Source: an uncultured Clostridia bacterium (GTDB lineage: Bacteria; Bacillota; Clostridia; Oscillospirales; Ruminococcaceae). Taken from it: a stretch of 32,806 nt of DNA. Positions 27,871 through 32,806 of the stretch are shown one piece after another (position 1 is the stretch's first letter; each line of letters starts with the position of its first letter). The notes under the pieces were generated by a model. The model did not search any database, had not been told where the DNA came from, and worked only from the letters and a program-made list of their open reading frames with translations. Both the position numbers and the translations under genes were made by a program. The stretch covers positions 1-32,806 of the forward strand of contig CANRZX010000005.1 in the NCBI GenBank assembly GCA_947644575.1, read 5' to 3'.

Positions 27871-28635
27871 TTGATCACCATATCGCATCTGACCAAAATC
27901 TACGAGGGCGACGGCCAGCGCGTCACGGCGCTGGAGGACGTCAGCCTGCATATTGAGAAGGGCGACGTCTACGGCGTCATCGGCATGTCCGGCGCGGGAA
28001 AATCGACGCTGCTGCGCTGCCTGACGCATTTGGAGCGCCCGACCTCGGGCGAGATCCTGCTCTCCGGCCAAAACCTCGCGGCGCTTTCTGGCGCGCGGCT
28101 GCGCGCGGCGCGGCGCGGCATGGGCGTGGTCTTTCAGGGCTACAACCTGCTGATGCAAAAGACCGTGGCCGAAAACGTCGCGTTCCCACTGAAGCTGGAA
28201 AAGGGCTATGACAAGGCCGCCGTGTCGGCGCGCGTGGCCGAGCTGCTGGAGCTGGTCGGCCTTGGCGGCCGGGCGCGCGCGTATCCGGCGCAGCTCTCCG
28301 GCGGGCAAAAGCAGCGCGTGGCCATCGCCCGCGCGCTGGCCACAAGCCCGGGTATCCTGCTGTGCGACGAGCCGACGAGCGCGCTCGACCCGCTGACGAC
28401 AAAGGCCATGCTGGCGCTGCTGACGAACATTAACCAAAAGCTCGGCGTCACGATCCTCATCATCACGCACGAGCTGTCGGTGGTGCGCGCCGTGTGTACG
28501 CACGTGGCCGTCATCAGCGAGGGGCGCTTGGCCGAGAGCGGCGCGGTGCCGGACGTGTTCGGCCGGCCGCAAAGCGATGTAACGCGGCTTTTGCTGGGCA
28601 GGGAGCCCGTCGACGGCTCGGAAAAGGGGGAATGA
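27871..28635 (+). CDS. metN: Methionine ABC transporter ATP-binding protein
   Basis: Walker [40 protein letters not shown] start; T-box Met context. Confidence 0.9.
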   Translation: MITISHLTKIYEGDGQRVTALEDVSLHIEKGDVYGVIGMSGAGKSTLLRCLTHLERPTSGEILLSGQNLAALSGARLRAARRGMGVVFQGYNLLMQKTVAENVAFPLKLEKGYDKAAVSARVAELLELVGLGGRARAYPAQLSGGQKQRVAIARALATSPGILLCDEPTSALDPLTTKAMLALLTNINQKLGVTILIITHELSVVRAVCTHVAVISEGRLAESGAVPDVFGRPQSDVTRLLLGREPVDGSEKGE

Positions 28636-28639
28636 CGCG

Positions 28640-29308
28640 ATGGCGGAATTTTGGGAGCAGTACGGCGCGCTGCTGGCCGACAGCACGCTGGAGACCTTAT
28701 ATATGACGTTCGGCTCGACGGTGCTGGCCTATGTGCTCGGCCTGCCGATGGGCGTACTGCTGACAGCCACGCGCAGGGGCGGCATCGCTGAAGCGCCGCG
28801 CTTCAACGCGCTGTTCAGCTGGCTGATCAACATCCTGCGCAGCCTGCCGTTCATCATTCTGATGCTGTTCATCATCCCGTTCACGCGGATGATCGTGGGC
28901 ACGAGCATCGGCGCGACGGCGGCGCTGGTGCCGCTGACGCTCAGCGCCGCGCCGTATATCGCGCGCATGGTGGAGCAGAGCCTCGAGGAGATCGACGCCG
29001 GCGTGTTGGAGGCCGCGCAGTGCATGGGCGCGACGCGCCGGCAGATCGTCACGCGCGTGCTGCTGGCGGAAAGCGTGCCCAGCCTTCTGCGCGGGATGTC
29101 CATCAGCCTGATTACCATCCTCGGCTACACGGCCATCACGGGCAGCGTGGGCGCGGGCGGGCTGGGCAACGTCGCGTTCCGCTTCGGCTACCAGTACTAC
29201 CGCAAGGAGGTCATGTACGCCACGCTGCTGATTATCATCCTGCTGGTGTGCGTTATCCAAAGCATTTTTGACTTTATCTCCCGCAGGGCGGATAAGCGCA
29301 ACCGCTGA
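28640..29308 (+). CDS. metI: Methionine ABC transporter permease
   Basis: 222 aa MetI-like: [62 protein letters not shown]. Confidence 0.93.
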   Translation: MAEFWEQYGALLADSTLETLYMTFGSTVLAYVLGLPMGVLLTATRRGGIAEAPRFNALFSWLINILRSLPFIILMLFIIPFTRMIVGTSIGATAALVPLTLSAAPYIARMVEQSLEEIDAGVLEAAQCMGATRRQIVTRVLLAESVPSLLRGMSISLITILGYTAITGSVGAGGLGNVAFRFGYQYYRKEVMYATLLIIILLVCVIQSIFDFISRRADKRNR

Positions 29309-29393
29309 CCCGCCCGCGGCCGCGACGGCCGCCGCGCCTGCTGCAGAAGGCATGGCGGACAACGCGCGCTGGGAGTTAGAGATAAAGCGGAAA

Positions 29394-29415
29394 GCCCTGC
29401 GGCAAAACGCAGGGC
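29394..29415 (+). other. Intercistronic hairpin between metI and metQ
   Basis: GCCCTGCG-GCAAAA-CGCAGGGC. Confidence 0.45.
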
Positions 29416-29503
29416 CACCGCGAAAAAAGAGGGGCGTTCGCGCGGCTTGGCGCGGGCGCGTCCGGGAAAATCCGATTTTACTTGTAAAGGAGTTTGAAGC
29501 ACT

Positions 29504-30394
29504 ATGAAAAAGACACTTGCCATCCTTTTGGCGCTGGCGCTGTGCGCCGCCCTCGCGGCGTGCGGCAGCGGCGCGTCCTCGTCCGCCCCGGCGCAGAGCG
29601 CGCCCGCGGATTCCGGAACCGGCTCGCAAGCATCCGGGACCGTCACGCTGAAGATCGGCGCGTCGCCCGCGCCGCACGCCGAGATTTTAGGCCATGCCGC
29701 CGAGCTGCTGAAGGAGAAGGGCATCGAGCTGGAGATCGTGCAGTTTGACGACTACGTGATCCCGAACACGGCTCTGGACGAGGGCTCGCTGGACGCGAAC
29801 TACTTTCAGCACCTGCCGTATCTGACGAACTTCAATGCCGAGCGCGGCCTGACGCTCGTGAGCGCAGGCGCGATCCACTACGAGCCGCTGGGCGTCTACG
29901 CGGGCAAATCGAACGACCTTCTCAACGTACCGGACGGCGCGGTGATCGGCATCCCGGACGACGCCACCAACGGCGGCCGCGCGCTGCTGCTTCTTCAGGA
30001 GCAGGGCGTGCTGAAGCTGAAGGACGGCATCGACCTCGACACCTTCCGCAACGCCGAGAGCATCAACTTCACCGAGTACGACGGCATCGCCGAGAACCCG
30101 CACAACGTGAAGATCGAGGCGCTGACGGCGGCCAACCTGCCCGCCTCCCTGCCCGACCTTGACTTCGCCGTTATCAACGGCAACTACGCGCTGCCCGCCG
30201 GGCTCGGCAATTTGCAGCTTGCCGCCGAGGACGCGTCGGGCGAGGCCGCGCAGGTGTTCGCGAACGTCGTCGCGGTGCGCGAGGGCGACGAGAGCCGCCC
30301 GGAGATCCAGACGCTGATCGAGGTGCTCAAAAGCGACGAGATGAAGGATTGGATCACCGAAAACTATCAGGGCAGCGTGTTGCCGGCGGAGTGA
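29504..30394 (+). CDS. metQ: Methionine ABC transporter substrate-binding lipoprotein
   Basis: Lipobox LAAC; KIGASPAPHAEIL, FDDYVIPNTALDEGSLDANYFQHLPYL. Confidence 0.95.
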   Translation: MKKTLAILLALALCAALAACGSGASSSAPAQSAPADSGTGSQASGTVTLKIGASPAPHAEILGHAAELLKEKGIELEIVQFDDYVIPNTALDEGSLDANYFQHLPYLTNFNAERGLTLVSAGAIHYEPLGVYAGKSNDLLNVPDGAVIGIPDDATNGGRALLLLQEQGVLKLKDGIDLDTFRNAESINFTEYDGIAENPHNVKIEALTAANLPASLPDLDFAVINGNYALPAGLGNLQLAAEDASGEAAQVFANVVAVREGDESRPEIQTLIEVLKSDEMKDWITENYQGSVLPAE

Positions 30395-30436
30395 TTTTCC
30401 TCCCGGCGTCCCGGCGGGACGCACGGAGAAAAAAGC

Positions 30437-30473
30437 AAAGTAGCGGCTTGCCGGTTTTCCGGCAGGCCGCTTT
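30437..30473 (+). terminator. Intrinsic terminator after metQ
   Basis: GCGGCTTGCCGG-TTTT-CCGGCAGGCCGC with flanking AAAG/CTTT. Confidence 0.7.
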
Positions 30474-30704
30474 GCGCGGCTCAGTTTGTGTTTCTTGCTT
30501 TTTCAAACCCGCAAGTTTCGCAATCGAAAAAGTGCGGAACCGTATTGCATTTTGTCCGAACAGGGTGCACAATAGAGTCGGATTGAAATTGTGCAAAACG
30601 CGGAAAATCAAACCGCGCCGGCGCGCGGCTTCGCCGGGTGATCCGGCGGAAACGAGGGGAATTTTGCCGCGGAGACGCGAAAAGAGAAGCAAAAAAGAGG
30701 CAAA

Positions 30705-30865
30705 GTAAGTACTGAATAAATCGGAGTGTGCGAAGCGGCGAGCAAATTTTTCGTCAGACAAAACAAAAAACGCAGGCAATACTTTGTGTATTACCGAGTA
30801 TTTTTGTGAAATCTGACGGAACAATTTGCCGTCGATGCGTGCGCTACGATTTGTTCAGTGCTTAC
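30705..30865. mobile_element. MITE-like fold-back element, family A copy 3 (161 bp)
   Basis: GTAAGTACTGAATAAATCG / CGATTTGTTCAGTGCTTAC inverted ends; internal CGTCAGA/TCTGACG and AATAC/GTATT pairing; flanks CAAA/TAAA imperfect. Confidence 0.7.
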
Positions 30866-30888
30866 TAAAAGAGAAGGGGGAGCCTGCG

Positions 30889-32247
30889 GTGCAATGGAAA
30901 GCGCCCGACCGGCCGATGTTCACGGCGCGGTCGCTCTGGCGGCTGATTCTGCCGCTGATCGTGGAGCAGCTTTTGCTGGTGACGGTGGGCATGGCCGACA
31001 CGGTGATGGTATCCTCGGCGGGCGAGGCGGCGGTGTCGGGCATTTCGCTGGTCGACCAGGTGAATGTGCTGCTGATCCAGATTTTCGCCGCGCTGGCCAC
31101 GGGCGGCGCGGTGGTCTCCAGCCAGTACTTGGGCCGACGCGACCGGGAAAACGCCTGCCGTTCGGCCAAGCAGCTTGTCTGGTCCACCTTCGGCATGGCG
31201 GTGCTGGTGGGCGCGGCGGTGCTTTTGTTCAACCGCCATATTCTGCGGGGCGTGTTCGGCAATGTCGAGCCGGACGTCATGCGCGCCGCCGAAACATATT
31301 TCTGGCTTTCGGCGCTGTCGTACCCGATGCTGGCGCTGTACAACGCGGGCGCGGCGCTGTTCCGCAGTATGGGCAACAGCCGCGTGTCGCTGTTTGCCTC
31401 GGCGATCATGAACGTGATCAACATCAGCGGCAACGCGGCGCTGATCTATGGCCTGCGCTGGGGCGTGGCGGGCGCGGGCACGGCGACGCTGGCCTCACGC
31501 ACGGCGGCGGGCGTGATTATGCTCGTGCTGCTGCACAAGCCCGAGAATCCCATTGTCCTGAGGCGGCTGCTGCGCCCCGAGTGGGACGGCGGCATTTTGC
31601 GCAGCATCCTGCGCGTGGGCGTGCCCAACGGGCTGGAGGGCGGCGTGTTCCAGATCGGCAAGCTGCTGGTGGCCAGCCTGATCACCACCTACGGCACGGC
31701 CGCCATTGCGGCGAACGCCATCGCGAACAATGTCGCCATGATGTCGAACTTAGCGGGCTCGGCCATCGGCCTCGCGATGATCACCGTCGTGGGGCGCTGC
31801 GTCGGCGCGCGCGACATCGCGCAGGCGCGCTATTACACGCGGCTGCTCGTCGCGCTGGTATACGCCTGTTCCCTGGCCACCAACCTTATCCTGTTCCTGC
31901 TGTGCCCGTATTTGGTGCGCTTTTACGCGATGCCGCAGGAGACGTCCGACATGGCGCTGCTGGTGCTGAACGTAAACTTTGTGATGCAGACGCTGGTGTG
32001 GCCGCTTTCCTTCACGACGCCGAACGCCTTGCGCGCGGCAGGCGACGCGAAATTCACCATGATCGTCAGCATTATTTCGATGTGGGTGTTCCGCATCGGA
32101 ATGTCCTATGTGCTCGGCTCGTGGATGCAGCTGGGCCTGCTGGGCGTGTGGGCCGCGATGCAGATCGACTGGGTGGTGCGTGGGATCATCTTCACGCTGC
32201 GCTTCCACGGCCACCGCTGGGAGGCAAAGCACGTGATCGACGGGTAG
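30889..32247 (+). CDS. MATE family efflux transporter (GTG start proposed)
   Basis: 12-TM MATE pattern (PLIVEQLLLVTVGMADTVMVSSAGEAAVSGISLVDQVN); SD GAAGGGGGAG before GTG; upstream Met at 30826 lies inside the repeat element. Confidence 0.93.
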   Translation: MQWKAPDRPMFTARSLWRLILPLIVEQLLLVTVGMADTVMVSSAGEAAVSGISLVDQVNVLLIQIFAALATGGAVVSSQYLGRRDRENACRSAKQLVWSTFGMAVLVGAAVLLFNRHILRGVFGNVEPDVMRAAETYFWLSALSYPMLALYNAGAALFRSMGNSRVSLFASAIMNVINISGNAALIYGLRWGVAGAGTATLASRTAAGVIMLVLLHKPENPIVLRRLLRPEWDGGILRSILRVGVPNGLEGGVFQIGKLLVASLITTYGTAAIAANAIANNVAMMSNLAGSAIGLAMITVVGRCVGARDIAQARYYTRLLVALVYACSLATNLILFLLCPYLVRFYAMPQETSDMALLVLNVNFVMQTLVWPLSFTTPNALRAAGDAKFTMIVSIISMWVFRIGMSYVLGSWMQLGLLGVWAAMQIDWVVRGIIFTLRFHGHRWEAKHVIDG

Positions 32248-32324
32248 GGCGGCGGAAAAGTGTGCGCCGCGCCCTTGGCGCCGCTTGAAAAAACGCCCGC
32301 GCGAAAAAATCCGGCGGCGGCCCG

Positions 32325-32806
32325 TCAGAAAATCGCGCTGCGGAACCGGAGCGGCGGCATGCCCTCCTGCTTTTTGAAATAATAAATAAAATTGGATTCA
32401 TTCGCAAAGCCTGCCCGAAACGCGATCTCGCCGACGGGCAGGCTTGTATTTTTCAGCAGCTCCTTGGCCTTCGCGAGCCGCACGCCGAGCAGATACGCGT
32501 AGGGCGACGCGCCCGTCTGCCTTTTGAACCGCCGCGAAAACTGCGAGGGGCTCAGGCCGACCTGCCCCGCGAGCTCGTCCACCGTCAGCGGCCGGGCGTA
32601 CTCGCGGCGGATCAACTCGACCGCCTCGGACACGACGCCGCTCTCCGGCGCGGCCGTCTGCTGCGCGCGGAACAGCTCGGCGATCAGGCGGTACACGCGA
32701 AACGACATTTCCATCTCGCCCGCGCCCGCGCCGCGGCGCAGCGCGTCGTCCCGCTCCCGCAGCTGCCGCCCGGCCATCTCGCCCGCGCGGACCACCGGGC
32801 CGAACC
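32325..32806 (-). CDS. AraC family transcriptional regulator, partial (5' end beyond window)
   Basis: Two HTH region: LTVDELAGQVGLSPSQFSRRFKRQTGASPYAYLLGVRLAKAKELLKNTSLPVGEIAFRAGFANESNFIYYFKKQEGMPPLRFR. Confidence 0.92.
   Translation of the reverse strand, partial: FGPVVRAGEMAGRQLRERDDALRRGAGAGEMEMSFRVYRLIAELFRAQQTAAPESGVVSEAVELIRREYARPLTVDELAGQVGLSPSQFSRRFKRQTGASPYAYLLGVRLAKAKELLKNTSLPVGEIAFRAGFANESNFIYYFKKQEGMPPLRFRSAIF

Overview
The window is GC-rich chromosomal DNA, most likely from an anaerobic Clostridia/Oscillospiraceae-type Firmicute (inferred from gene content and codon usage). Most genes are housekeeping or metabolic: YhcH-like protein, udk, DUF4180 protein, an asymmetric heterodimeric ABC exporter pair, a Dabb protein, secA, adhE, a cupin, rplA-rplK-nusG-secE-rpmG, a sugar ABC importer (SBP plus two permeases) with LacI regulator and malQ, an anaerobic class III ribonucleotide reductase locus, a YgjP-type metallopeptidase, a Met T-box with metNIQ, a MATE transporter and a partial AraC regulator. 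No phage, CRISPR or defence island was seen. The most interesting observations are: (1) an apparently split class III RNR, in which the long NrdD ORF stops after its Zn-cysteine region and the glycyl-radical motif (RRITGYL) is in a separate 53-aa ORF with its own Shine-Dalgarno; (2) a family of ~160-220 bp fold-back MITE-like elements with ~19-bp inverted ends and 4-bp flanking duplications, one of them between the two nrdD pieces; (3) a G10 tract that frameshifts a sugar-binding lipoprotein between lipobox and mature domain; (4) a near-consensus Rex operator overlapping a good adhE promoter; (5) a Met-specifier T-box upstream of metNIQ, next to a decayed ISAs1-type transposase; (6) tandem LacI-type operators at the predicted start of the sugar operon. 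All calls come from reading the sequence; no database searches were run.
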